Below are positions 55,101-63,238 of a DNA stretch of 64,000 nucleotides, piece after piece. Within the stretch, counting starts at the first letter, position 1. Each line of letters opens with the position of its first letter. Position numbers and translations under genes: made by a program. The notes under the pieces are model-generated. The model saw nothing but the letters and a program-made list of their open reading frames with translations, made no database searches and was not told the origin of the DNA. Source of the DNA: Pirellulaceae bacterium (GTDB lineage: Bacteria > Planctomycetota > Planctomycetia > Pirellulales > Pirellulaceae); contig JAGYIQ010000002.1 of assembly GCA_018402565.1 (NCBI GenBank), positions 434,001 through 498,000 of the forward strand. The letters run 5' to 3'.

Positions 55101-55696
55101 CGACCTGTACTCCTCATATCAAGCAAATTGCCCCAACAACCTAATCGACCCAATCGCGAACGACTCGTGCCGCTACCGCCCGCTTCCCGCGAACCAAAAC
55201 CCAATTGCCGGTCACACCCGAAGGCGCCCGCCCCAACACACCGCCCAAACGCACTGCCCGGCAGCAGCGACGTCGGCCTGTGGAGAACCGAAAGATTCGC
55301 TGGGACCATCACTCGGTATCGGAGATTATAACCAGAAGTCAAGGCAAAAACCGCCAAGATCCGCGGTCCAAAATGCCGCAATCGTTGCTCGCGCCCCGGT
55401 TCGTGCCGGCTGCCAGCTGCCCGCCGGCGGCCCGCAGCATCGACCCAGGCCTCAGATCATGCTTGTCCGCGAGATCGTACCCAACCGAAAATCCAGGCAA
55501 GAAGCAGCAGATCAGTCCGGCGCGACTGTTTACGCTCGCGACGGAACGCAACAACCCCGAGGAATACCACCCAAACTAGAACATTGACGGCCTGGGTGTC
55601 GCCGTTTTTGCATGAGAAAGCCGACCCAAGTACGCTGGGAGGCAGCGGAACACCCACGATTGACTTTAGAAAACCGGCCCAGCCTAGCTGCCCGAC
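55101..55696. other. Intergenic region without a convincing gene
   Basis: About 600 bases. A perfect TATAAT (minus strand, 55330-55325) with no good -35 partner lies about 225 bases before the flavoprotein gene and may be part of its promoter. Short frames here lack a ribosome site or recognisable sequence. Confidence 0.4.
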
Positions 55697-56044
55697 CTAG
55701 CTCTTGGCGTAGGCCTTGCGTGGCGGCGAGATGACACCTAGCGAGGCGCCGCTGACCTTGGCGTAGCGTTCCTTCGAGCCATCTTCCAGGTAGCGGAAGC
55801 CCACCCGAGTCGGCTTGTTGGTCTTGGGGCAGATGACCATCACATTCGAGGCATCGATCGGCATTTCCATGTGCAATCGGCCACCCTGTGGGTTGCGTTG
55901 GCTCTTGCGGACATGCTTGTACACCATGTTCACGCCCTCGACCACAATCCGCCCGTTCTCGTGGTTGACGGACGAAACCCGAGCCACTTTTCCAGCACTT
56001 TCGCCACAAATAACCTTGACCATGTCATTGGTATGAATTTTCAT
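55697..56044 (-). CDS. rplX: 50S ribosomal protein L24
   Basis: 115 residues. KIHTNDMVKVICGESAGKVARV is the KOW motif. GVNMVYKHVRKSQRNPQGGRLHMEMPIDASNVMVI is the L24 core, which binds 23S rRNA early in assembly. ATG 56044 follows an in-frame GTG at 56047. L24 genes normally sit between rplN and rplE in the spc operon, whereas here no other ribosomal gene is within the window. A promoter-like sequence is directly upstream, so it is probably transcribed alone. Confidence 0.95.
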   Translation of the reverse strand: MKIHTNDMVKVICGESAGKVARVSSVNHENGRIVVEGVNMVYKHVRKSQRNPQGGRLHMEMPIDASNVMVICPKTNKPTRVGFRYLEDGSKERYAKVSGASLGVISPPRKAYAKS

Positions 56045-56143
56045 CACGCTACTCGCTGGAAACCAAGCTTTTGGGAACAGGAAAACAACCTCATCTTGCC
56101 CGCCGCCCGGCCCAACGCCGTGGCCGCGGGAAGCGGGCCGTGC

Positions 56144-56172
56144 ATGATCCCCAAAGCCACCTGATTTGTCAA
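56144..56172 (-). promoter_or_regulatory. Candidate promoter of rplX
   Basis: On the minus strand, a perfect TTGACA (56172-56167) and GATCAT (56149-56144) are spaced by 17 bases, about 100 bases before the rplX ATG. Pattern match only, but it fits an rplX gene separated from its usual operon. Confidence 0.45.
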
Positions 56173-56255
56173 GTGGCAGTCTCCCGCAAAAACCATCCCC
56201 GCAGCAGGGTCCGCGTACCCCACTTCAAATCAGCACAGGGTCACTGATCTACCGC

Positions 56256-56494
56256 CTGTCCCAATTCCCCTGTCCTCATTCCTCTGTCCCTATTCCTCTG
56301 TCCCTATTCCTCTGTCCCTATTCCTCTGTCCCTATTCCTCTGTCCCCATTCCTCTGTCCCCATTCCTCTGTCCCCATTCCTCTGTCCCCATTCCTCTGTC
56401 CCCATTCCTCTGTCCCCATTCCTCTGTCCTCATTCCTCTGTCCCCATTCCTCTGTCCCCCATTCCTCTGTCCCTATTCCTCTGTTCCCATCACG
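56256..56494. repeat. 14-bp tandem repeat, about 16 copies
   Basis: Unit CCTCTGTCCCTATT / CCTCTGTCCCCATT, with a one-base slip near 56460. Frames through it (56166-56753) are pure repeat translation and are rejected. After it, a unit with the hairpin ACCAGCAG-AGGG-CTGCTGGT occurs twice (about 56490-56523 and 56550-56585). Confidence 0.93.
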
Positions 56495-57039
56495 CTTCAA
56501 ACCAGCAGAGGGCTGCTGGTCTACTGCCTGTCCCCATTCCTCTGTCCCTACCACGCTTCAAACCAGCAGAGGGCTGCTGGTCTACAGAGGGCTGCTGGCC
56601 TACAGAAGGGCGGCTGGTCTACTACCGCTTCCGTCGTGGCTCTGCCCGGCGGAGCGGCAACTGACGGCTACCAAACCCCAAAACCAACCAAAATGCGGCC
56701 CGTGGCCCCTTGGTCACATCGCCACCGTCGGCTTCACGCCGGCGGGGCGATGACTGACCGGCTACCAGCTACCCACCCCAATGATCAAAAAGAACGCCCG
56801 TTGCCCCTTGGCCACACCGCCCAGCAACAGGCTGCGGTGAAACATCGCCCCGCGGCCACTCACCGCCATACCGTGTGTACAACTCCAAGCTTCGCAGAAC
56901 ACGCCTCCCCCAATTGCGGTCTCGGTGGAGGTTGAGCAGCTAAACCACCGTGGCACTCGACCGCCCAAACCGCACGCCGTCGCCTTCTAGCCTGTCAAAC
57001 TTTCGGTCCAACGACACAAGGTCATTGGGGCCGCTGGGA

Positions 57040-57480
57040 TCGCGCGACATCCCACTTTCAGGCATACGGCGAGTAGGGTTCGGAGGGCGATCGCCTAAAG
57101 GCGGAACTACAAGCGGCGGGACCTCGCTTCAGTAAGCCTTCGTTACGCCGGCTCTAAACGTTTCCATTGGTCACGTCTTGCGACTGGACGGCCCCGCTCG
57201 TAGTCCCACTTTTAGGCATAGGGCGAATGGGGCATCGAGGGCGACCGCCTGAAGGCGGAACTACAAGCGGCGGGACCTCGCTTCGGTAAGCCTTCGTTAG
57301 GCCGACCCAAGCGTTTCCATTGGCCACGTTTTGCGACTGGACGGCCCCGCTCGTAGTCCCGCACTCAGGCATAGGGCGAATAGGGTATCGGGGGCGACCG
57401 CCTGAAGGCGGAACTACGAGCGGCGAGACCTCGCGTCAGTGTGCCGTCGATAGGCCGGCCCAAGCGTTTCCATTGGCCAC
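57040..57480. repeat. 153-bp tandem repeat with CCGCCTGAAGGCGG palindrome
   Basis: About three units; the landmark CGTTTCCATTGG recurs at 57159, 57312 and 57465. Each unit carries the CCGCCT(G/A)AAGGCGG dyad followed by AACTACAAGCGGCGGGACC. The same unit appears about once in copy B (62090-62300). Confidence 0.88.
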
Positions 57481-57510
57481 GTTTTGTGGCGAGTTGTCCC
57501 CGCTCAGTTG

Positions 57511-57739
57511 CTTCACCCAAGGGTTGTATCAAGCGATCTATTGGTACCTGATCGAGCGGATCGCCGAGCAGTTGAAATCGGGTGAACTGCGCAATTCGAC
57601 GATCTACGAATTCAATCCCGACGTCGTGTACGTGCCACCGCGGCAACGGGCCAAGTCAAAGTCCGCTGGGCGGACCGAGCAACCCACTCTGCCGACGGGC
57701 ATCCCGCCACCGGAGGAAAACTCATTCGCGGAAAAATGA
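57511..57739 (+). pseudogene. N-terminally truncated copy of the module protein
   Basis: Encodes FTQGLYQAIYWYLIERIAEQ... through PPPEENSFAEK, identical in protein to residues about 65-139 of the gene at 62398-62817, with one synonymous change. The upstream half is replaced by the 153-bp repeat. The frame is open further upstream, but only through repeat sequence. Confidence 0.65.
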
Positions 57740-58060
57740 CCGCCAAAAAGTCGCACCTCTCGCGGCCAATAAAAACGTCCTTTCAGCAGCGAGCCCAACC
57801 GCTTGCCTGGCGGCCGGTCTGTCTTCGCCCAGCCCCAAGCGACCAAAAATCACTGCCGCCCATCGGCTTATCTGCTCTGTTGACGCGAAATCGTGCTGTC
57901 TTCCGCCTCCCAATCTGACCGCTGGGGCTAAAATCGCCCTATCTTTCGGTTAGCGAACTCCATGCCAATCCGCGGTCGTCCGGCGGCAGCTCCCGGCCTA
58001 ATTCTCAGAATCGAGGTTATTTACGGGGTATTCTTGAACGTGTTCAGCGATTTAATTTTG

Positions 58061-58600
58061 CTAACTGCCACCGAATAGGTCGTTTAAAAAAAAACGTTCT
58101 GGTTCTCGTTTAGCAATTTCGTACATCTCTTTAACCCTACGCTTTAACACCCAAGCCCGCATTACGCCAACGCTTCGTGGCGCGATGACGAAACATGAAA
58201 CTACAGATGATTCATCCTCCGTCCCGGGAGTATTCGGAATATACTCAACTAGAAGTGGTGTATACGGGTGTGCATGACCGTATAGTTCAGATAAAACAAC
58301 TGCCTTGCCGATTTCTGGAACATCAGACTGTCGGATTAGCTCAATGCCAAATTGAGGATTCGTCTTTATAAACCTTGATGTTTGGGTACTAGGATCTTTC
58401 TCTAGCTCATGCATTAATGCACGACAAAACTCTTTTAGACGCTGCTCTCTATCGGAAACTATCGCACGATGATTGGCAAAACTTCCCACAAAAAGACATG
58501 AAACCGCAATAATTACCATTAAAACCATTAACCAAGTTAGGCCAAGAATTAAACGCTGTCGGCGATTGGGGTTTCCCACGTCTCGCGATTTGTTATTCAT
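58061..58600 (-). CDS. Single-pass membrane protein, possible Rhs immunity partner
   Basis: 179 residues. Basic N-terminus, one helix at about 17-41 (LILGLTWLMVLMVIIAVSCLF), then a helical and mixed domain (REQRLKEFCRALMHELEKD, GKAVVLSELYGHAHPYTP, VMRAWVLKRRVKEMYEIAKREPE). Family not recognised. It starts 56 bases after the Rhs stop on the same strand, the usual place for an immunity gene. Base composition is clearly more AT-rich than the chromosome around it, suggesting acquisition. It ends 20 bases before module copy A. Immunity function is inferred from position only. Confidence 0.6.
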   Translation of the reverse strand: MNNKSRDVGNPNRRQRLILGLTWLMVLMVIIAVSCLFVGSFANHRAIVSDREQRLKEFCRALMHELEKDPSTQTSRFIKTNPQFGIELIRQSDVPEIGKAVVLSELYGHAHPYTPLLVEYIPNTPGTEDESSVVSCFVIAPRSVGVMRAWVLKRRVKEMYEIAKREPERFFLNDLFGGS

Positions 58601-58656
58601 TTAGACTCCGAATTGACTCGATGTGATTAAGATTATTGTAAGGTAGGGTGAATGAG

Positions 58657-59805
58657 TCACGGATACCATGATGGCGGAGCGATTACGGTGGGCACGCCGT
58701 CAATATGAGCCGCAACACATTCCTTTTTGAACTCCCGGCCTAGTGCGTCGTCCTCGACAGACCATCGGTGTGTTGCAATCGGGATCCAAGGACGCTCAAA
58801 CCGCTCCCAAATGTCGATCACTCCAAGACGCGAATTGTTCGCTCGACACCGAACCTGTCCCCACGTGTGTCCCAAATCGGAATCCGTTCGCATTTTCTCG
58901 TACCTAAACCACCTCAACCCTTCTAGGCGTTTTCCAACACATTCTTCGCACAAATCGCAATACCAACCGTCGCGACCAATGGGTGTCACAGCAGTAATAT
59001 GCGAATAGATCGCGAATACTGGTCGCCCCCAGCTACTCGCCAACATTGCTTTTAAGTAACAGTCCTCTACTTGACGCACGATTAGATCTACTTCGTCCTC
59101 ACAAGTTCGGTCTGCGAAGATGTACTGGCAACTGGGGTGTATTGCTTCAACACATTTTCGCTGTGATGCTTCAACGCAACAGCTTAACAGTGACCGACGC
59201 ATTGCCAACAAATTGTGAAGGTTTGGCTTTGGTATCGAGAACGGACCATTGCCTTTTTTGAATTCCGCGATTGACCAAGGTATTTTTGGTTCCGCCATAT
59301 CCGTTGAAACCACATCGTCAGTCGGAATTGTAATCGCAACTATATTGTCATTGACCGCTCTCTCTTGAAACAAGATGGTTCCACTTGGATCCATTCCCCG
59401 CACCCCGAAATACCCCCGATACAAACTCATACCATCCACATACCCCAGCGGGTCTCTGGAGATAAACCCACCTGTCGCGGGGTCGTACCAGCGGGCCCGG
59501 AAGTGGTAGAGACGCAGTTCCGCATCCCACTCCCGCCCAGTGTAGGTGTACCTGTTGCCATAAGTGCTGCTGCTACGAACGGTGCCGTTGGCGGCGTAGA
59601 TGCCGAGCGTGCCATAAGCGCTGTAGGTGTAGCGTTCAACGAGTGTCCCAGCCGCATTGGTCAGGCCCACGATGGAATACTGTTGGTTGCGATGATAACA
59701 AGTTTGCGAGGTTTTGAGTCGCGTAGGCGTAAGGGCAGTACGACTTCCAGCCGTGGCAGAAGCCACCGCGGAAGGACTGCGACGCGAAATAAGGTTACCA
59801 ATCAC
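58657..59805 (-). CDS. Rhs core fragment with variable C-terminal domain (candidate toxin)
   Basis: 382 residues. Residues about 37-150 are Rhs repeat-associated core (NQQYSIVGLTNAAGTLVERY, YTGREWDAELRLYHFRARWY, then FISRDPLGYVDGMSLYRGYFG). The core ends at VRGMDPSG. The rest (about 160-382) is a Cys-rich variable domain with YCDLCEECVG, LGHTWGQVRC and GVIDIWERF. The H-x-W and D-x-W pattern hints at a papain/transglutaminase-like fold, without proof. Upstream of residue 37 the homology stops, so this is a 5'-truncated or displaced C-terminal cassette; GTG 59805 may not be a true start. Followed by the small membrane protein. Confidence 0.75.
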   Translation of the reverse strand: MIGNLISRRSPSAVASATAGSRTALTPTRLKTSQTCYHRNQQYSIVGLTNAAGTLVERYTYSAYGTLGIYAANGTVRSSSTYGNRYTYTGREWDAELRLYHFRARWYDPATGGFISRDPLGYVDGMSLYRGYFGVRGMDPSGTILFQERAVNDNIVAITIPTDDVVSTDMAEPKIPWSIAEFKKGNGPFSIPKPNLHNLLAMRRSLLSCCVEASQRKCVEAIHPSCQYIFADRTCEDEVDLIVRQVEDCYLKAMLASSWGRPVFAIYSHITAVTPIGRDGWYCDLCEECVGKRLEGLRWFRYEKMRTDSDLGHTWGQVRCRANNSRLGVIDIWERFERPWIPIATHRWSVEDDALGREFKKECVAAHIDGVPTVIAPPSWYP

Positions 59806-60457
59806 TCGAAGGCCCTCGGATAAGTCACGGCGAGAAACACACCGCCACCCCTAGTTTACCCGGTCGGCTGGGTCAGAAGCAAGCGAAATCGGATTACCGA
59901 GGGACAAAATCCCGCATTCCGCCAAGCAAGGCAACATGCACCTATGATTTGGGCGGCCCAACGCCAGCTTGATCGCTTTTGCGTTTGCTCCCCAAACCAG
60001 ATGTCACGGCGGTCACTTTGTGCGTTTCAGCCCGCAAACTGCGAAGTCTCACGCTTCGGGCGCACTTGAGAACAACACCGACAAGCTGGTCTCAAGGTAC
60101 GCTCAAGGTCCCTCAAGGTTGTCAAGCTGCAACTTCTAGGCAGCTCTAGCAGTTCGCGACGGGCGAAGTCAGTTTCGCTAAATCACCGAGCCCCCGCGGA
60201 GACTCGGCATTCAACTGTTTTTGCCCGTCGCCCCTTTGTCACACCGCCACCGTCGGCCTCGTGCCGATGGGGCAATGACTGACCGGCTACAAGCGCCCCC
60301 CAATAATCAAAAAGAAGGCTCGTTGCCCCTTGGCCACACCGCCACCTTCGGCTTCATGCCGGCGGGGCGATGACTGACCGGCTACCAGCTATCCCCCCAA
60401 TAATCAAAAAGAAGGCTCGTTGCCCCTTGGTCACACCGCCACCGTCGGCCTCGTGCC
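59806..60457. other. Non-coding stretch with 96-bp tandem repeats
   Basis: 59806-60220 contains no recognisable gene or Rhs remnant. From about 60225 a 96-bp unit repeats: CACACCGCCACC at 60241, 60336 and 60432. Each unit holds a CCGTCGGC..GCCGGCGGGG-type hairpin and GATGACTGACCGGCTAC. The third unit is cut by the IS element and continues at 61828. Confidence 0.75.
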
Positions 60458-61827
60458 ATTGGTATCTACACAACTACCCCGAATTAAAGAGCGCAATAGG
60501 TAGTGAAATTTCTTTGGCCATTTGCTTGAGGGAGTCGATATCAATCTTCTCCAGAATGGACATCATCGAAAGATATGACCAGAGGCCTGCCAGCAGCGCC
60601 GGCGCTGTAAATGGACGTGATCTTTTGTTTGACGACCGCTGAGGCTCATGAGCAGTTTCTTAAATTCGTTCGTCTTCGGCTCATTGGTTGCCATCAAGTG
60701 CCAGACAGTCACCATGGCCATTGATGCAACCAGTATCCGCCGGAAAATCGCTTCCGCAGTTTCTTGTTGCCAATCCTCTATTTGAGTGCCGTTAGACTTT
60801 AACAGTTTGAAATAGGTCTCGATTTTCCACCGCCAGTAATAGCAGTTGGCGAGCATTTTAGCGTCCGCCCACTCGGTAGGAACATTCGACAATAAGTACC
60901 ACTGTGCCAGGACTTGCTTTTGATCGTCAATAAGTCGTGTCAACACCAGACGTACGGGCAACGGAACTCCGGGGACATCCGTTCGGACCTTTTCACGCTC
61001 TTTCGAGCAGGGCGATACAAGGTGACCTCCGCCTCAGAAATCTCCATATCAACCGGACGGTTATTGTGTAACACCGTTCCTACCGATTGAAATCCGCCCT
61101 GGTCCTGTAGTTGACGACGGACGTCGCTTAGCTTGACTTTCTTGTCTTGATACAGCACTCGCCGATCATCGCCACGAACGAGAAACTTATGCCCCGCTTC
61201 CGTCCAATCGCGATAGTGCCCTACGGAATCTGCTTCACGATCGATTACATGCACAATCGGCTTGTCTAAATTCCAACTGGCGGACGCGTTCATCGTAGCC
61301 ATGACCTGATCGGTGTGCCCCGCAACTTCCACCTTGCCACGCGTACTGAGCATCCCCGCGGCTGTCTTGAGGTGCATTTCCAGGGGAGCGATTGGCAAGC
61401 CATCGTCTGGATTAATAGCCAAAGCACACGCCAGATCGTAGCCAACATCACTAGAACTAGACAATTCTGCCAGGTCCTCTCGACTCTTGTGCCCGGGGTA
61501 GCTGAGCTTGCTCCAGTCATGGGCCAGCAGCACAAATGGGGCTGAGATCGAAGTACACGCGGTTCTAGCGAAATCCTGTAGCGGAACGACAAGTTCTCCA
61601 AAGGTGACGCGGTCATTATTCAAAAAACGCCAAGTCGCCTGCGTGGCAGCGAAAGACGTTTTTAAATTACCGTCAGGTAGCCCACTGACGCCCGCTGCTA
61701 GCGGTGACGCTACCCGCATGTGACACCTCACCATTAGTTCCCAACGACTGGAAAGTCGCTTGTCTTTCAGCTTGATCTGGATCATGCCGAGTGTATAGCA
61801 AAAGTCGCGATTTGTGTAGATACCAAT
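60458..61827 (-). mobile_element. IS4-type insertion sequence, complete ends
   Basis: 1370 bp. Perfect 16-bp terminal inverted repeats ATTGGTATCTACACAA (60458-60473) and its complement (61812-61827). Flanked by an 11-bp direct repeat GGCCTCGTGCC (60447-60457 and 61828-61838), a target duplication length normal for IS4-family elements. It is inserted into the 96-bp tandem repeat. Intact ends and identical target repeats point to recent insertion. Confidence 0.95.
60563..61785 (-). pseudogene. IS4-type transposase, two frames
   Basis: The N-terminal frame starts at ATG 61785 (MIQIKLKDKRLSSRWE), inside the element, and runs to 60940. It has the first two acidic residues of the DDE site (LLAHDWSKL; VHVIDREADS). 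The C-terminal frame (to 60563) has the YREK-type signature YYWRWKIETYFKLLKSNG. The coding sense passes from one frame to the other near 60980-61015: VRTDVPGVPLPVRL continues the protein in the second frame, a -1 shift relative to the first. No classic A6G slippery site is present, so a frameshift mutation is more likely than programmed shifting. Confidence 0.85.
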
Positions 61828-61839
61828 GGCCTCGTGCCG

Positions 61840-63118
61840 ATGGGGCGATGACTGACCGGCTACAGGCCCACCCCACAACGATCAACAAGAAGGCTCGTCG
61901 CCCCTTGGTCACATGCCCAGAAACAGGCTGCGGTGAAACATCGCGTCGCGGCCACTCACCGCCATACCGTGCGTACAACTCCAGGCTACTCAAAACACGC
62001 CTCCCCCCAATTGCGGTCTCGGTGGAGGTTGAGCAGCTAAACCCGCGTGGCACTCGACCGCCCAAACCGCACGCCGTCGCCTTCTAGCCTGTCAAACTTT
62101 CGGTCCAACGACACAAGGTCATTGGGGCCGCTGGGATCGCGCGACATCCCACTTTCAGGCATACGGCGAGTAGGGTTCGGAGGGCGATCGCCTAAAGGCG
62201 GAACTACAAGCGGCGGGACTTCGCTTCAGTGAGCCTTCGTTAGGCCGGCCCTGAGCGTTTCCATTGGTCACGTCTCGCGGCTACACGGCCCCGCTTGTAG
62301 TCGCGCCTTTAGGCGGAAGGCGCCATGGAGAAACTCCGCCTACAGAACAAACGACCAGCGATCGAAGTACAACGGCTGTCGGCGGTGTGGCGAACAGATG
62401 CAACGTAGCGACCAGTATCACGAGCACACGACCACGTTGATGTTGCAGGCGACGACCAAACTGATTGGGCTCTTGAGTGTCCTGCCGTGGGCGGTGATGG
62501 TCGAGTTCCTGCAGCGACTGCGGGACGGCAAAGTATCCGACGGTCGCTGGCCGGGTCCCTTGCAAACGGTCCTATCACCGCTCAGTTCCTTCACCCAAGG
62601 GTTGTATCAAGCGATCTATTGGTACCTGATCGAGCGGATCGCCGAGCAGTTGAAGTCGGGTGAACTGCGCAATTCGACGATCTACGAATTCAATCCCGAC
62701 GTCGTGTACGTGCCACCGCGGCAACGGGCCAAGTCAAAGTCCGCTGGGCGGACCGAGCAACCCACTCTGCCGACGGGCATCCCGCCACCGGAGGAAAACT
62801 CATTCGCGGAAAAATGACCGCCAAAAAGTCGCACCTCTCGCGGCCAATAAAAACGTCCTTTCAGCAGCGGCCCAAACCGCTTGCCTGGCACCCGGTCTGT
62901 CCTCTAGCCGTCCCACGCGACCAAAAATCACTGCCGCTCGTCGGCTCATCTGCACTGTCGACGCGAAACAGCCCTGTCTTCCGCCTCCCAATCTGACCGC
63001 TGGGGCTAAAATCGCCCTATCTTTCGGTTAGCGAACTCCATGCCAATCCGCGGTCGTCCGGCGGCAGCTCCCGGCCTAATTCTCAGAATCGGGGTTATTT
63101 ACGAGGTATTCTTGAACG
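61840..63118. repeat. Accessory module, copy B
   Basis: Duplicate of copy A (see 56690-58040). Order: end of a 96-bp repeat unit, a conserved block 61915-62302, a segment unique to copy B with the N-terminal half of the 62398 gene, and the conserved block 62582-63118. Within the second block the coding part has 1 or 2 differences in about 230 bases. The next 120 bases after the stop have about 20, and the last 140 have only 2. Confidence 0.85.
62398..62817 (+). CDS. Module-borne protein of unknown function
   Basis: 139 residues. N-terminal half with a hydrophobic helix (TTKLIGLLSVLPWAVMVEFL). A second helical segment (YQAIYWYLIERIAEQLKSGE) follows, then a Pro/Lys/Ser-rich tail with VVYVPPRQRAKSKSAGR. 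Not recognised. No strong ribosome site precedes the ATG. Real coding is supported by comparison with copy A: the shared 75 codons differ by a single synonymous base, while the sequence just past the stop codon has diverged strongly. Confidence 0.5.
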   Translation: MQRSDQYHEHTTTLMLQATTKLIGLLSVLPWAVMVEFLQRLRDGKVSDGRWPGPLQTVLSPLSSFTQGLYQAIYWYLIERIAEQLKSGELRNSTIYEFNPDVVYVPPRQRAKSKSAGRTEQPTLPTGIPPPEENSFAEK

Positions 63119-63238
63119 AATCGACTCGTATCAACCAATGGCTTTAGTCTTTGATATCGAACCGCGTGCCAATCAAAACCGCCTCTCGGCCGCCACGCGC
63201 CCTAATCCTTCGAAAGATCGTCTCTCAAGGACTCTTGT

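Larger units (their letters stand above)
56690..58040. repeat. Accessory module, copy A
   Basis: Diverged duplicate of 61840-63118. Two parts align: 56819-57205 with 61915-62302, and 57504-58040 with 62582-63118 (constant offset of 5078, no indels). Between them copy A instead has a 153-bp tandem repeat. It contains one unit of the 96-bp repeat (about 56700-56800). Its plus-strand frame (57511-57739) equals the C-terminal half of the 62398-62817 gene but has lost the N-terminal half. No other gene is seen. Confidence 0.85.

Noticed and set aside
53787..55331. 514-residue open frame on the plus strand
   Set aside because: Antisense to the flavoprotein gene, Arg/His/Pro-rich, no domain; a GC-rich shadow frame.
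55457..55657. 66-residue hydrophobic minus-strand frame
   Set aside because: GTG start without a ribosome site, and the hydrophobic part is short; insufficient to call a gene.
56166..56753. 195-residue frame with SVPIPLSPFLCPH repeats
   Set aside because: Translation of a 14-bp simple repeat with no ribosome site.
60980..61015. Programmed -1 frameshift site in the transposase
   Set aside because: The frame relation is -1, but no X-XXY-YYZ or A6 slippery heptamer is present where the frames overlap; a mutation is simpler.
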